A stretch of DNA of 64,000 bases from Nepenthes gracilis (GCA_033239525.1 BSYO01000014.1:12570021-12634020), one strand, 5' to 3'. Positions 13,274 through 25,919 are shown, counted from the first letter of the stretch. Notes: generated by a model not told the origin, from the sequence alone. A program made the numbers and translations.

Positions 13274-16200
13274 GTTCCTTTGTCGCATGGCCAGTGTTAC
13301 CTACTCACAAACAACGTGGGCTCCACATACTTACAGTAGGTGGGGCCATCAAATTCTCTTCTCCCGTTGTTACCCTATGGAATTGCTCACTTTCAGTTTC
13401 CCGCTCACATGGGCTTGTATATAAACTATAAAGAGATGTGAAGAGGCAGCTCACAAAGTCGGTATTGTAGTCTCTGGGCAACCGATTTTCCAGGTACCTT
13501 GATTTTCTCTATCCTTGGTCTCTGCTTCTTTTCTCCCCTTTTGATATCATCGGTTAGAGTGCATTATGTTTTACCAGTATTTGACGTTCATTCTTGTTGA
13601 ACATCATATGGTTGGAGTAATTATTAGCACTAATGGAATTATTTGTCAGATGAGTATGAAGAACCATTTCCATTTTACATTTTCCTTTTCCTTCCCTTAA
13701 TTGACTCGTGAATTTGTCAAATACGCCTCAGTCATATATATTGCTCGGTGGCACTAGATCAAGCAAAAAGATTAAAGGTGAGAAGGTGGTTCTGTATTCC
13801 TCTCGTTTCTAAGACTTCTTGCATCCTGTTACAACAACAACAATAACAAAATTACATCCAAGGTTCGCAGATATACTTGCATGCCAATTCAAATTTATAT
13901 GTCCTGTTGATATAATGACTATACACACTTAACCAATATGGGGCTGCAACTCCACCAAATGTTAGATAAATCTAATAATATTTATGATAATCCGTTCGGA
14001 CAATCCAAGCATAAGGTAAAGCATCTATAGACTAGCAACTATCATCAATATCAAAACATAATTATAGGCACATTGGCCATAGAATACAACATCCTGATAT
14101 GAAAATTACATCTAACATTATTCCGAAGACCAACAAAAAATATGATTACAATTAAGACATTGTTAAGCTAATCTTTCAAAATTTTTGTTCGATTTAAGTA
14201 GGGATCTAATTCTACTAATCTGAAAAGTGGTGAAATATCATAAGAATGGCCCTAAAATTTACAATAGTTAACGTACGAGTCTTAAATATTCACATAAACT
14301 ATGGGGTGTAAATTTATAATCTGATCGTTGATATCCGTCCCGGTGGTAATGGGGTTATAATTGGTCTTTGGTTCTTATTATTTTTGCATTTCGTGTATGA
14401 TAATTGATATTTCATGGAGTGTACTAATAAGATATCTCTAACGCCACTTAGAGTTTTAAGGCGCAAGGGCCCCTATAAAGTCCTGTTTCCTTCTTTTTGA
14501 ATAAAGCCAACATAATTTTTTATCGTGAACTTCAATGCAGTAATGAGGTTAAGATTACCGTTTCAAACATGTTCCTTGGTCTTGAAAACTTGTATTAATA
14601 TTAAGCTGTTAATTATAAAGACAATTATATTACGTACAATAGAAGCTAACATTATATGCACACGCGCACGTATATAGCGTGTCAAGTGTCATATATATAC
14701 TCATGTGATGTGACAGCTTTTTTAATATACCTAAGACTAATACGGATAATTAAGTGAATTTATTAATATTGATCAATGTATTTTATATTATATTATTAGG
14801 ATATCCTAAGGGTAACGTTTTGTATTTTTTTTATGTTGTCATGGTCCGTGACTTGTGAAATCCGGCAAAAAGACAATTTTTGGGGGACCCTGGATTAATA
14901 TTCTGCGCAACATTTTTGTCAAGTGTGGACCAATGGTTTCATGTGAAGCCTACGAATTTGTCCTAAGAATGAACAATCAAGCCGTGCGACATCAGCTGTT
15001 TGTTACGGACTAAGAGACTTGAGAGAGTGGAAGGGGACCCGATCGATTCACGGCGGTACACCGGCCAAAGCATTCACTTTTCTAGCACAATCTGCCCTCT
15101 TGCACCAGCTCCGGTTGTGTTTTATTTCTTTTCACTTAGCAAAATAAAATAAATTTATATAATATATATTGCGAGTATCGGATGATTTTATAATATCACT
15201 AATTATTAGAAGGTATATAATCATCTCAAGCTTTGAGATCGGGTTGACACTTCGAAGGCACCGGTCGTCTTTGAAATTTGTCCTTGAAAATGCACTTTGA
15301 ATAAATTAGGAAGCATTTTTAATCTGTGAAAATGATATTACCTTTTAATTTAAATGATGTGGGACAGTTGTTACAAAATATAATCTTCCACAAAGAGGCA
15401 TCGATATGGATTATAATTTTTCCGAGTGAGTGTTAGATTGATATTTATAGATGTGTGATGGTTAAATGTGTTTTAATAAGATTTTTGGGCAATATTTTTT
15501 TTAAATATTATTGAGATACTATTCAATGATATAAAATCTTATATTTTTATTAATATTAATGACTTATGTAAAAATAAATAATTTTATTAGCATATATGTT
15601 TGTAGCATATATGATATGAATTCGTCACATTTACTTCTATAAAAGAGGGGTTAATTTAACTCTTTTTAATTATAACTGTTTAATTAATATTAAATATTTA
15701 ATTTTTAAAATTTTTTTAAAAAAATAATATAATTATTTAATTAATATTAAACAATTATTATTAAAAAAATTAAATTTATTATTATTTTTTTAAAGAGTAG
15801 GCACTTTAATTATTATATGATTACGTTTACTCTCCCTTAATCCGATGCAATTGCTCCTATTTTGCTGCTCCATGGAGGTGTGTGCCATGCTCGAGTGATA
15901 TAGAATCTATACATTACTATTTCAAACGATCTATTAAAATTTGAGGGATTTTATTCTTTTAAATTGATTTTTTTTTTTAAATTTTCAATTCTAATTTAAA
16001 TTTCATTGGAAAAGCCTATAGTGGTAGACTCAAATGGTCCCATAGTTGTTTTTTTTTTTTTTTTAATATGGTCTTTAGTTTATTAATTTATTTTTATTTG
16101 GACTTGCTAATTTTAATAAATAAAATATCATAACATTACTAAACATTTCTCAAAATGTTAACTTACAGATTAATTTCTAAAGCGGAGCACCACCCGACCT

Positions 16201-16668
16201 CAAAGAGAGGGATTGCTCATTGTCAACAAGGTTGATTAATTCCCTCTCTATACGCATAAACTTATAGAAGTCCTTTCTTATTTCGATTAAACCAATAGAT
16301 TTACATACGACGAAGACAAAGCAAGCGATCGCCCATGAGGCAATAAAATTGTTTGACATGCGGCGAGCAAGATTGCTTGTAGTTCATGACTTTGACACAA
16401 TAAGTAGATGGGCATGGATATAATAACCAAAACCAATAAAACAAAACCGAACTAAATTTAACTAAACTAAACCAATGAAGTGAATTAGAGCATTTTTATT
16501 GGACCGTCTAGAATGGTACTCAAATCAAAATTTACAACCTAAGATCGAAAAACATATTACGTTTAGCCGCATATATGTAAAGTTATCTATCTGAATTTCA
16601 ACAATAAGTAAAAGAAGTGGCTTAAGTTAAACATTTGTGAAAGAAACGCCAATGTCATAACAAAAGAA
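13274..16668. other. 3' UTR then AT-rich intergenic region
   Basis: The first few hundred bases after the TWD40-1 stop should be its 3' UTR; I could not fix a poly(A) site. The rest is AT-rich with homopolymer runs, notably around 15640-15830 and 15970-16100. I see no gene, RNA gene or intact transposon here. Confidence 0.6.
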
Positions 16669-17184
16669 TGCGTGCTTCATGGCTGCTCATGAGGATCGAC
16701 GACGAATTGAAGGGGAAGGGGAGTTCTGGCAGAGGAGAAGGAAAAGAATGCAGAGAGAGTGAGGGAAAGAGAGAGAAAAACAAGGGAAGAGGTAAGGAAA
16801 ATGGAGGGAGTAAAACAGAAGCAATTAGGGAAAAGGAACGCAAGTAGAAGAGAGAGGCCGAGGTGTTAAGGCCCGAGGTAGGGAGAGAGCAGGGAGAAAC
16901 AAGGAGAGGAGAGTTGCAGAGAGGAGTAGGGAAATGGCGGAGGGAGAGAGGGGGAAACCACAGAGGAAAACAAAGAGAACAGAAAGAAAAGGGAGGACAG
17001 GAAAGTTGGCAAATTACTTCTCTATTCCATTCCTTCTATCACCAGTACATTTATAATACATTAAGCAAAAAAAGCAACCGAATCAGTTGGAGAAAGGCAG
17101 CTTAACAACTAACAACTAACTGAAGGAAATAAAAAACAAACCAAAGGAAAAATGAGAAAAGAGAAAATATAAGGGATCATAATA
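16669..17184 (-). repeat. 3' LTR of the gene-capturing retrotransposon
   Basis: Direct repeat partner of 20019-20527. On the + strand it runs from tgcgtgcttcatggctgc to gggatcataata. It has a 6-base aaggggaagg extension and about 30 scattered differences from its partner. On the - strand it begins TATTATGATC and ends GCACGCA, i.e. TA...CA termini rather than TG...CA. Confidence 0.9.
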
Positions 17185-17239
17185 TTGCCCTCTCCATTAC
17201 AAAAACCTTGCCCTCAAGGTTGATCAAGAGAGGGGCCGG

Positions 17240-18409
17240 ATGAGACTCAGCAATGGTTTTTGCTCTTATTCTAGAGGCAAAAATCTCCGGAAGTAGAATG
17301 CAGGCACTGGCCCAGCGCCTAGGGAAAAGGACAGCACATATAGAATAGTTCCAAGGACAGAATAGGACCAGAATAGGGTGCCAGAACCTTCCATGTGAAG
17401 GACAAAGACAGCAGCAACATTGAAGCAGCCATTCCAGAGAAACTTGTGATCAGTAGACTTTTTCTTCCTTACTTATCCATCAATGATGATGCAATAGCAG
17501 TACCAAAAACATTTGCCGCTCCTACTAAGGCACTGGCTACAACATCAGATGCAATTCCAGCACTGTGAAACACAGATCTACAGTAGTAAATGACTGCATT
17601 TATTCATGCCAGCTGTTGGAACAAGAAAAGTGCAGCACCCACACTCACAACTTTTCAGTAGCGGCTACTAAATAAGTCAAACCAGCCAGCTTCTTGTTCG
17701 GAAGAACCTTGAGCTGCTGCTCTCAAGCCATGCATAACTTCCAGAAACTCTTTCCTTTCCAAAATGGTTGTATTTGCTTTCTCGGCAAAATCTTCCCTTC
17801 TTTGGAGAAGCCACCGAGGCTTTCTTGACAAAGCACCATCCCAAGTGCCAATAGAAATGATGGAACTACCGCATGATACCAAACATTGTCCTCCACCATA
17901 GAGGTTTTAGGCCAGGCAATCCGACCACTAATGCGGCGGGAATGCGATGCAAATAAAAAGGCTGTTGTGAGCCAAGTGCACCCGAATTTGATTGGTGAGA
18001 TCTCAAAGATGTCTGATGGCACTAGTGCAGATGATATGCCAATTCCAATGCCACAAAGTAACAGGCCAATCATCATTATCTGAACACTTTGTGCGGTAGC
18101 ACAGACAAAGGCTCCGATTGCGAGAGGAATTGCATCTAGTTGGAAGGTCTTTGTTCTACCAAACTTATCAGCCAATGATCCACCAGTAAATGAACCCACA
18201 ATTACACCTGCAAGTAATGTGCTAACAACTCACCCTTGTAAGATAGTGTTCCCAGAAATACCAAGATCATTGGATAGGTAATCCAGAGCATCATTGACCA
18301 CACCTAGGTGATACCCAAACAGAATAGCTCCCAAACAAGCAACACCAACATAGGGCAGAACTGACGCAGAAGGTTTGCATTGGTATTTGACAGGAGCAAC
18401 ATCATCAAA
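17240..18409 (-). pseudogene. Captured, intronless plastidic glucose transporter (pGlcT-like) fragment
   Basis: Read on the - strand, 18409-17240 follows plant plastidic glucose transporters (pGlcT, major facilitator sugar porter family of the chloroplast envelope). Matches include the first membrane helix motif VACLGAILFGYHLG (about 18370-18310), GSFTGGSLADKFGRT with the sugar-porter loop (about 18199-18150), QLDAIPLAIGAF, and then GSSEQEAGWFDLFSSRY (about 17715-17665). Shorter stretches follow up to FASRIRAK near 17250. Native genes of this family have many introns; here more than 1 kb of coding order is continuous, so the piece came from mature mRNA. It is not functional: a TGG-to-TGA change at 18230-18232, further stops at about 17660 and 17600, and a scrambled middle (about 17880-18010). 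The N-terminal transit peptide and the last helices are absent. Confidence 0.85.
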
Positions 18410-18660
18410 ATTTCTTTTTTTCTTAAAATCCTCCAATGCCGAGATTATTTGCTCTGCAACCATGGATGGAGTTGCAAGCCTTGTTTGGTAAGCATATGCA
18501 AAATCACGGATCTCCAAGTATTGAAATGATGCAGTCAAATCTTCATTCCAATAGGTAGCAGGGTCATACACTAGAAGACAGTTCCAAGCTACTGCAACAC
18601 GTTCCTTAGGTCTTCCAGCTTCCTCCAATGATTCAACTTCATAGAAAACTTCTCTTATTT
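18410..18660 (-). pseudogene. Captured fatty-acid-amide-hydrolase-like N-terminal fragment
   Basis: Upstream of and in frame with the transporter piece, the 463-codon frame 19621-18230 contains EEAGRPKERV, LLVYDPATYWN and ATPSMVAEQIISALEDF. From memory this order and wording match the region just before the amidase domain of plant fatty acid amide hydrolases (the block ...TP.MVAE..ISA.E.). The amidase catalytic Ser-Ser-Lys part is not present. The junction with the transporter falls at about 18409-18412, inside the open frame, so a chimeric protein is formally encoded. I infer a second, separate capture. This assignment is less certain than the transporter one because the segment is only about 80 residues. 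Confidence 0.6.
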
Positions 18661-19563
18661 CCTCATCCCCTTCACGTTTTGCCGTGTGACAAATCACCAA
18701 TAATGGAAGTAACTTTTGGATGACATCTAAGTAAGGCCCATGAATCCCAATTCCACTCCTGATTCTTTCATTCTTGAAATGAAAATGGGTTATAATTACA
18801 GGGCCATTCAGCAGTTTAGGGGTGAGAAGACATCGAATATGCATAAGAGGAGCAACATGTCTGCACTGAGATTGCGGCATTACCACGAGTTGGCCGTGAA
18901 TAAGCATAAGAGGGGCAAGGTGTCGGTCAGTGTATTCAATATCTACTTCCTGTTCATCCTTTTTCGTAATCACCCTCAGGGGCGTCAGGATCATAACATC
19001 AAGAAATACCTCTTGCTTAGACTGAAAACCCATGGAATTTGCAATTTCTCTCAAACGTTGAGTGCTAAAAATATCCACTGTTGAAGGTAACAAGTGCTCA
19101 TCCTCTAACACAAGAAGTGGATGAAGAACCGTTTCTGGAAACAGTTCTGTTGGGAATTCATCCTCATTGGAGTCAGCCTCCGTAAGTGGAACGAGAATCT
19201 GACCACCTTCACCCTCCGAGTCCAGATCTATCGGGTTTAAGTTCTCAACCAGCCGTTCGGGCATAAAGCTGTGTGGAGTAAGGGAATTTGGCAAAGTTGT
19301 GGCAGTATGTGGCTTAGCAATTTGGGAATCAGGGGTTTCAGCTGAATGTGAGAAGAATGAAGCAAGGTATGGAAGCCACGGTGGTTCGACGAATTGTTTC
19401 TCGACGCGGGACAAGGAGGGAGAAATTTCAGTGAAGGTTCGCTGGAATGTTGCCCTGATGGAGGCAGAACTGGTAATGGCGGTCTGGAGAGAATGGTCAG
19501 GGGTGGAAGCCGTAATTGATGATGAGGTCGAAGACCATAGGGATGTATAGTCGGTGAGGGTAG

Positions 19564-19926
19564 TCAGTCGACGTAGGTAGAGCGGGAATGCCGAATTTTT
19601 TCTGTGGCAGTGGAAGTACAAATAGTGAGTTGAGGTGGTATGGAGCTAGTGAAGGAAGGGATTGCAGGTTGGGGATTTGTAGGTTGGGGAAAGTGAAGAT
19701 GTGGCGCAATCGGAACTGGAAGATGTGAAGTAATGGCGGAAGAAAACATAGAAGGTGAGAAAGCCACTGACCGGTTAGTGTTGTACTCGATTCGGTAGAG
19801 TGATTGGCGGATTGCAGTGACGAACGAGCTGATTTCAGTGAAGGACGACCGGAGTTGTACTATTGTGGAAACCGCGGTGGCCATGGTGTCGCTCAATCTG
19901 TCATTAGCACGTCGGAGGGCCTTCAT
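19564..19926 (-). pseudogene. Gag-like remnant of the capturing retrotransposon
   Basis: A 120-codon frame just inside the 5' LTR begins with a charged helix (RRANDRLSDTM) followed by a Pro/Ser/Thr-rich stretch. Position and composition suit the start of a Gypsy gag. No zinc knuckle or other diagnostic motif is seen. It overlaps the start of the chimeric frame 18230-19621 in another phase, so an ancestral gag has probably been shifted by indels. Confidence 0.4.
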
Positions 19927-20018
19927 CTTGTTGGCCAGTTCGGCGATGGCCCCTTCGAGCGCTTTGAGAGCCCGTTCTTCGATCTCCTCTGCTTTGGTCT
20001 AATGAGAGCACCATTTGA

Positions 20019-20527
20019 TGCGTGCTTCATGGCTGCTCGTGAGGATCGACGACGAATTGAAGGGGAGTTCTGGCAGAAGAGAAGGGAAAGAATGCAGAGA
20101 GAGTAAGGGAAAGAGAAAGAAAAACAAGGGAAGAGGTAAGGAAAAGGGAAGGAGTAAAACATAAGCAATTAGGGAAAAGGAACGCAAGTAGAAGAGAGAG
20201 GCCGAGGTGTTAAGGCCCGAGGTCGGGAGAGAGCAGGGAGAAACAGGGAGAGGAGAGTTGTAGAGAGGAGCAGGAAAGTGGCGGAGGGAGAGAGAGGAAA
20301 CCACAAAGGGAAAACAAAGAGAACAGAAGGGAAAGAGAAAACAGGAGAGTTGGCAAATTACTTCTCTATTCCATTCCTTCCAAAACCAGTACATTTATAA
20401 TACATTAAGCACTAAAGCAACCGAATTAATTGAAGAAAGGCAACTTAACAAATAACAACTAACTGAAGGAAATAAAAAACAAACCAATGAGAAAATAAGA
20501 AAAGAGAAAATATAAGAGATCGTAATA
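20019..20527 (-). repeat. 5' LTR of the gene-capturing retrotransposon
   Basis: Direct repeat partner of 16669-17184. It is next to the primer-binding-site-like sequence, so it is the promoter-side LTR for leftward transcription. Its - strand start reads TATTACGATC. Confidence 0.9.
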
Positions 20528-21066
20528 AGGACATATTTGCGTCTCTTTGTCTAGCCTTTTTTTCATGTAGAAGCCCATTTTAATTTCATCACTACTGCTT
20601 CTCTTTTCTTCCTCCATCCCATAGGATTTACTGCATCCACGACTGCCACCACCACCTACCCATTTTTCAGAATTTCAAAACAGTATTTATAAGAAATGAT
20701 CAAAAAACTAATTCTTAAAAAATATTACTTAATTGGTATAGACGGCAAATATAAATTGTTTATTGTATTACATGTTTATAACTGATGTCTAAATTTAAAC
20801 TAATAGTATAGATATTATAATTTGATCTTTTAAATAGGCGATCCAATGAGAGTGTTCCTTAGGAGTGAAAAGATAAAGGAAGCATGGTAATTCCATGGTG
20901 ATTTATTCTTTCCCAAACCAGCTTCAACATAATATTCACATACCTAAATTTATGTATCTCAACAGATCACTTATGCTCGTATACTACTCAAAACTATTAG
21001 CTCAACAAAATTACCCTCGAATTCAAGGGAGAAAATGATACATAATCAAAAGGAAAATTGAGGTTG
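20528..21066 (-). other. Intergenic region and 3' UTR of the DUF547 gene
   Basis: This contains the likely 3' UTR of the gene ending at 21067. On the - strand an AATAAA signal lies at 20902-20907, about 160 bases past the stop. The remainder is AT-rich with no gene seen. Confidence 0.55.
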
Positions 21067-24000
21067 TCATGGACATAAAAGGTATCTAAAACTGAAATCA
21101 TATGGCATTACCTGTAATAACTGTGAAAGAGGCTCTTTCCCTTTGCTTTCGATGCAGCTAAGTGCATCCTTCCTGAGCTGATCGGGCAACTGAAGGCAGA
21201 CCCAATCGAGCAATGATGCTAAATCTTTGGCAAAGTCGAGCAAATACCACTCCAAGAGCTTTGGGATTATCAGCTTCTTAGTTTTTGAAATGCCCACTGC
21301 AGCTTGTAAGTAGTCTCTCTTTGCTGCTTCCAGCTCACTTTCAACTTGAGATGCTGTATAAACCCTCACCTATTTCATTTGGAAAAATGTGCGCCATCAG
21401 GCAAAGTAAATGTAAGGCTTGATGAGGTTTATACCATTCATAGATAGTTAGAATTATTATATTATTACACAATTAATAATGCATAATGAAATATTAACAA
21501 CATACTTAAATCCATGCATAGCATTTTTTTCTCCAAAAACCTTGAATCGATTTCTCTCCTATCACCCTTATCTCTCTCTTCCCTAATGATAATTGCTAAA
21601 TTTTGCGCGTGGAGACTTTAGTGTATAGTTTTTCTAGAGGGCTGAATCTATTTAAAAACAAAATGCAGATGGAAAGTTATGAAAACTAACCTCTAAATCA
21701 AATCATCAAAATCGCTCAATATTATCCAGAAAAAATTACCTCTTTTATTCACAATATATGATGGTTTATTCTATCATTTAAATGGTAAAAAGAGAATCAA
21801 TACCTTAATTATATTAATATCATTCTTTCCATCAAAGATTAGATCAATTAAGAAAATAACTTCTCTAGTAAAATATAATAAAACCATATGAAATTGTAAT
21901 ACTTAATCATTTCAATAAATTATTAAATATGTGTCATGTCATATAGAAAACTTTAATAGTAGACCGCAATTTTTGGAGTCCCAATCAAACTCAAAGGCTA
22001 GTTGATTGAGTTAGAGATGAAACACTACAATAAACAAATCCAATGAGAGAGATCGATCTAGAAAAGTAGACCGAGAACTGACCCAAGAGTCCAACCTATC
22101 CAATCCAACCACATGTTGATTAAATTGGTCGAACTCACAACTTGATCGATAATTACAATGTGCATTGGCTAAGTTGGGTTAGTTTTCAAAAAGAAGGTGA
22201 ACTCACGAAATGAATTACAGACCAATATATATCAACAACGGAAATCACCATATCGGTGATATAGAGACTAATACACCTGATACAATAGATATATCAACGG
22301 ATATTTTCTTCTAACACTTTTTTTTTCTTTGCCAAAAAAAAAAAAAAAACCGTCTTGCATGTGCAATAACGACAACTATCACTCAATACAACCAATATTG
22401 ATCGATATTTTTATTATGGATGAACCCAAATCTGACTGCAGAAAGTCAGGTGGCCTGGGAGCCAAACCACCACCTGAAAGAACCAAAATAAACCAGCCAA
22501 AAATGGTTCTTATCTGATTTTTAATAGGCCTCTTTTTTCATTCCATAAGGCAAGACAGTAGACCAACAATCCAACAAAAGGTCGCGTAAGTGACTTTCGA
22601 CCTGTGTCTCGGTTTAAAGGAAATAAAGTAGAATCTAAAGATGTTCCATATGTATGCAAACATTATCGGAAATAGATGAGTGGAGATTTTATAAATTGGC
22701 AAGAAGCTTACAGCAGGGGAGGACCAACTTCCACAGGATAATGCAAAAGTAACCAACGGTTCAGACCACTCCAAGCCAAAGATGCTGCAAGCCTCCAACT
22801 CATCATTTTTTGCAGCGGCTGCTTTTGGACAAGCCTATTAGGAAAATAGAGGAGCAATACAATCGTTATTAGGAAAACTAAATTAAAAGTCAAATTTCAA
22901 TATGTAAAAGGGAAATTCAGAGAGGAACCAAGATGGGTTTAACTCACATATTTCAGGTAAAATGGCAGTCGTAAGATAAAATGCTCGATTGTAATTGCAT
23001 TCAACAACTGGCCGCATACTACTATAGTTGCCTGAGACCCAAAAATAAAAAAATGAAAACAAAAGAAGCATTTTTGAAATCTGATCAACTAGGGTTATAA
23101 TGCAAATAAGTTTGCATGCAAGATTTCTTGACCTACCTTTGCATGCAAGATTTCTTAACCTACCTATGTAGCTTTACAATTCAAAATTCTACTCAAGAAA
23201 ATTTTCTTCCGAGTAATTGTAATTGAACTGCAACATCATCAATCAGTAGCTGAAAACTATTGTTCATTACAATCTTTTGAAAGAAAATAGTTACAACTAA
23301 GAGTTTTAGTTGGCAACAAACACTAGTCGTATCAAGTACATTGGTTGAGAAAGAAATCAAAATGATAGACAAGAATGAAGGAGATTGCGTAAAGAAGGGG
23401 AAAAGAAAATGAAAAAGGAAATCATCTTATTTGGACTGTTAATATGATATGGCAAAATCTTACCTCACCCATCAATTCGATGATTGTTTCTGGACTCTCA
23501 GGTATTCCATGCTCGAGAAACGCCTGAAAGATCGTAGTCTTGGTATAAAAAATTCACATAATAATGAACACAACAGCCTCTCCATTTCAAAATTTTTGGA
23601 TGAAATCTTACATTCAGCATGCATGAATTATAAGTGTTTATCCAGAACGCCAGCTTATGTTGATGGGTGAGACCCTCCAAGCTAACAGAGGCAAGCTTGC
23701 CTAGGAGGAGCCTGGATACACAATTACACAAAATAAATACAAAAGATTGAGCAATTTTATTATAGTAATATGAGCTAAACCTAGTTACTTACTTTAGTTT
23801 ATGAAGCAAGAACAAAGCATTTCTCTTCTTCTTCAGATCAATTGAGCTAGAATCAATCGTGCAGAGATGCTTATAACAACCAATGTCTCTTTCCCTGAAT
23901 TCTTCAACAGAGTTGTAAGGATCCTGAAACTCGGTTTCTGGGTCACACTTTCGAGGTGCTAAAGCTAAAGAAGAGGGTAATATCAAATGTTGAGGCACTT

Positions 24001-25919
24001 TATCATTTGTTAAGTTCAGCCTAGTGAAAATGCTGCATAAACACTTCAATACATCCTCAGAGATTTTGTTTGGTTCGCTGTCCCCTCCATGAATTTTGCA
24101 ATCAGCAGAAGAATTAGAGCTCTCTTGTGCTCTTTCCTGGTTTATTAGGCTGCTCTCTAGCTGAAAAGCAGTAGTAGATTTTCATTTGAATACAAAATTA
24201 CATCATTTTTTTTATAAGACTGATGTTATAATCCATTACCTGCCGTTTGGGAGAATCCACAGAGTTTTGGGCCGATTCCTGTTTGATCGATAGCTTTCTT
24301 GCAGGGATTTTGACTTTGGAAATTTTCTTTCCAGGAGATTGCCTTTCTTTTGCAAAATTGAAATGCGCGTGGTTCTCTTTTTCTCCTCCCTCATCCAAAG
24401 AAGACTTCCTCTCCTTCAAAACTAGGTCCACATTTGTCGCGTCATTTGAACTAGGATCAGGCTGACCAGAAACAAATTCCAATGAGGCTTGAGCCATTTG
24501 GGCAAGGGATCGAGGAGAATTGTTCAACAAAATTGCAGGACTGACTCCATTATTAAGACCCCTCAATTTTGATTGCCCAAGTTTTGCAGATTTATCAGGA
24601 GAATTATCCAATAAAGTTGCCAGATTGAATCCACTAGCATTCCTCGATTTGGGTTGCTTCTGTTTCGAAGTTTTATTTGAAGGTTGCTTGCACAAATCAA
24701 TGGGGTTTTCTTCCTTCCTCTTAGAGGATATGTAGATAGCTTCCTGGTAGAGTCCTTGTCTATAATTCACAACCTGCTCCTCAAGCCTAACAACCTCCTC
24801 TTCAAGAATAGCTATTTCAGCAAGAAGCTCTTGAGTCTGTATTCAGAAGAACAGTCGAGGTTTTTCACATCATTCTCAAAAGCAAAGGACAAAATTGGAT
24901 CCCAGAAGTTTAAGGAGGAGAGAAAGTTATGATCAGGACACAACAAAATTTTCCATCATTCTTTCTTTCCCTCAAATTGTCCGCAATCCAAAATTCATTT
25001 CTAAATTATAATATTGCAGATAACAAGAGTCACGTATTTGAAATCATCTGCGTATAATTCCTATCAAGGAAAATTTGATTGACAGAGCTTATGGAACAAC
25101 GGCGGTACTAACATCTGGTGGAAGATAAGAAGGTAGACGTGGGAGAGCTCCCAGAGGTCTGTTAAAGGCTCTCTCCAGTGCTTTATGAATGTTCTCTTCG
25201 TGACGAAGCTTCTTCTTCAACTTATCAACCTGTTATTTCAAACATCCAACAATTTTTTAAGAACAATTCGAATAATATAAAGAGGATTTGAAAAAATACT
25301 ATTTGATGATAATTAGCATACGTCTTGCAATAAGGCCAATTTTTTTTCTCTGCTTGATCGGCCGCACTTGTTTCTTGTTTTATCGGTGTCCATTGACCTT
25401 CTTCCCTGCACCTCCATCTTCTGCACCTGTGAAATTGCGGAGTTTGAATACAAATTTCATAAATAAAAGCCAGAAATTCGTAATAAAAGAAAGTTTATTC
25501 TTATCAGATTTTTTTTTTTTAAAGCTGATTGAGAGTTGGATGGAATGAAGATGTTCTACCTTTTTCTACTACACAACTAGAAAATTAGTATCTTTTTCTC
25601 AAGAATCTGCAGTAACTACAAGATTATACCAAAATTTTCGAATTGAGGATTAATGGCATTAAATAGCCAGATTAATCCGACGACCGAAAGAGAAAAAAGA
25701 CCACCTTTCGGATCAAATTACAAATCCCACTTTTCAAAAAAATGAAAAATAAAAAACGACTGATTTTCAGCTTTGACCCACGAAGCAACATTTTGCCCAT
25801 CAAAAACGGGACAAATCTATATAGAAATTTTTCATGAAAGCTACAGAGGAAGGGCATACACTATGAGGACGGAGAGGATGTTTCATAGGCTGGTGAGACG
25901 TGCCAGCTCTACTATTCAT
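21067..25919 (-). CDS. DUF547 protein with MIP1-type leucine zipper
   Basis: Ten coding exons, in order: 25919-25860, 25426-25322, 25229-25113, 24836-24240, 24160-23793, 23711-23612, 23523-23464, 23031-22948, 22834-22712 and 21369-21067. All introns are GT-AG, phases agree, and the product is 638 residues. Residues about 48-135 form a long charged coiled coil ([20 protein letters not shown], then [18 protein letters not shown]), the Lzipper-MIP1 domain. A low-complexity middle holds two LL(D/N)NSP blocks and a KEN triplet. Residues about 425-570 are the DUF547 domain ([54 protein letters not shown] split across exons), and the C-terminus is [10 protein letters not shown], typical of the family. 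The function is not established; snapdragon MIP1 was described as a partner of floral MADS factors. The first ATG follows a 5'-UTR acceptor at 25933-25934. The gene appears intact. Confidence 0.92.
23111..23164 (-). repeat. 27-bp tandem duplication in a DUF547 intron
   Basis: tttgcatgcaagatttcttg plus acctacc occurs twice in direct tandem (23111-23137, 23138-23164) with one mismatch. Each copy contains a CATGCA core. It lies in the intron between exons 23031 and 23464. Confidence 0.9.

Larger units (their letters stand above)
16669..20527 (-). mobile_element. Non-autonomous LTR retrotransposon carrying two captured host gene fragments
   Basis: Near-identical direct repeats of about 510 bases (16669-17184 and 20019-20527) flank a 2.8-kb interior. 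On the - strand the interior opens, after a 5-base spacer, with a primer-binding-site-like TGGTGCTCTCATTAG (about 20000-20013). It ends in a purine tract (GGAGAGGGCA on the - strand, about 17185-17197), so the element is transcribed leftward. A remnant gag-like reading frame lies next to the 5' LTR (19564-19926). No protease, reverse transcriptase or integrase was found. The rest of the interior is host-derived: a fatty-acid-amide-hydrolase-like piece and an intronless plastidic glucose transporter, both in the sense direction of the element. Target duplication is unclear (aagaa at 16664-16668 against aagga just right of the element, one mismatch). The tract accttgccctcaaggtt near 17205 resembles the pre-PPT region of plant Ty3/Gypsy elements, suggesting a Gypsy parent. 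Confidence 0.87.

Noticed and set aside
16655..17105. Charged and Ser/Phe-rich frames in the 16.7-kb and 20.2-kb regions
   Set aside because: They arise from purine-rich LTR sequence present twice and have no codon structure.
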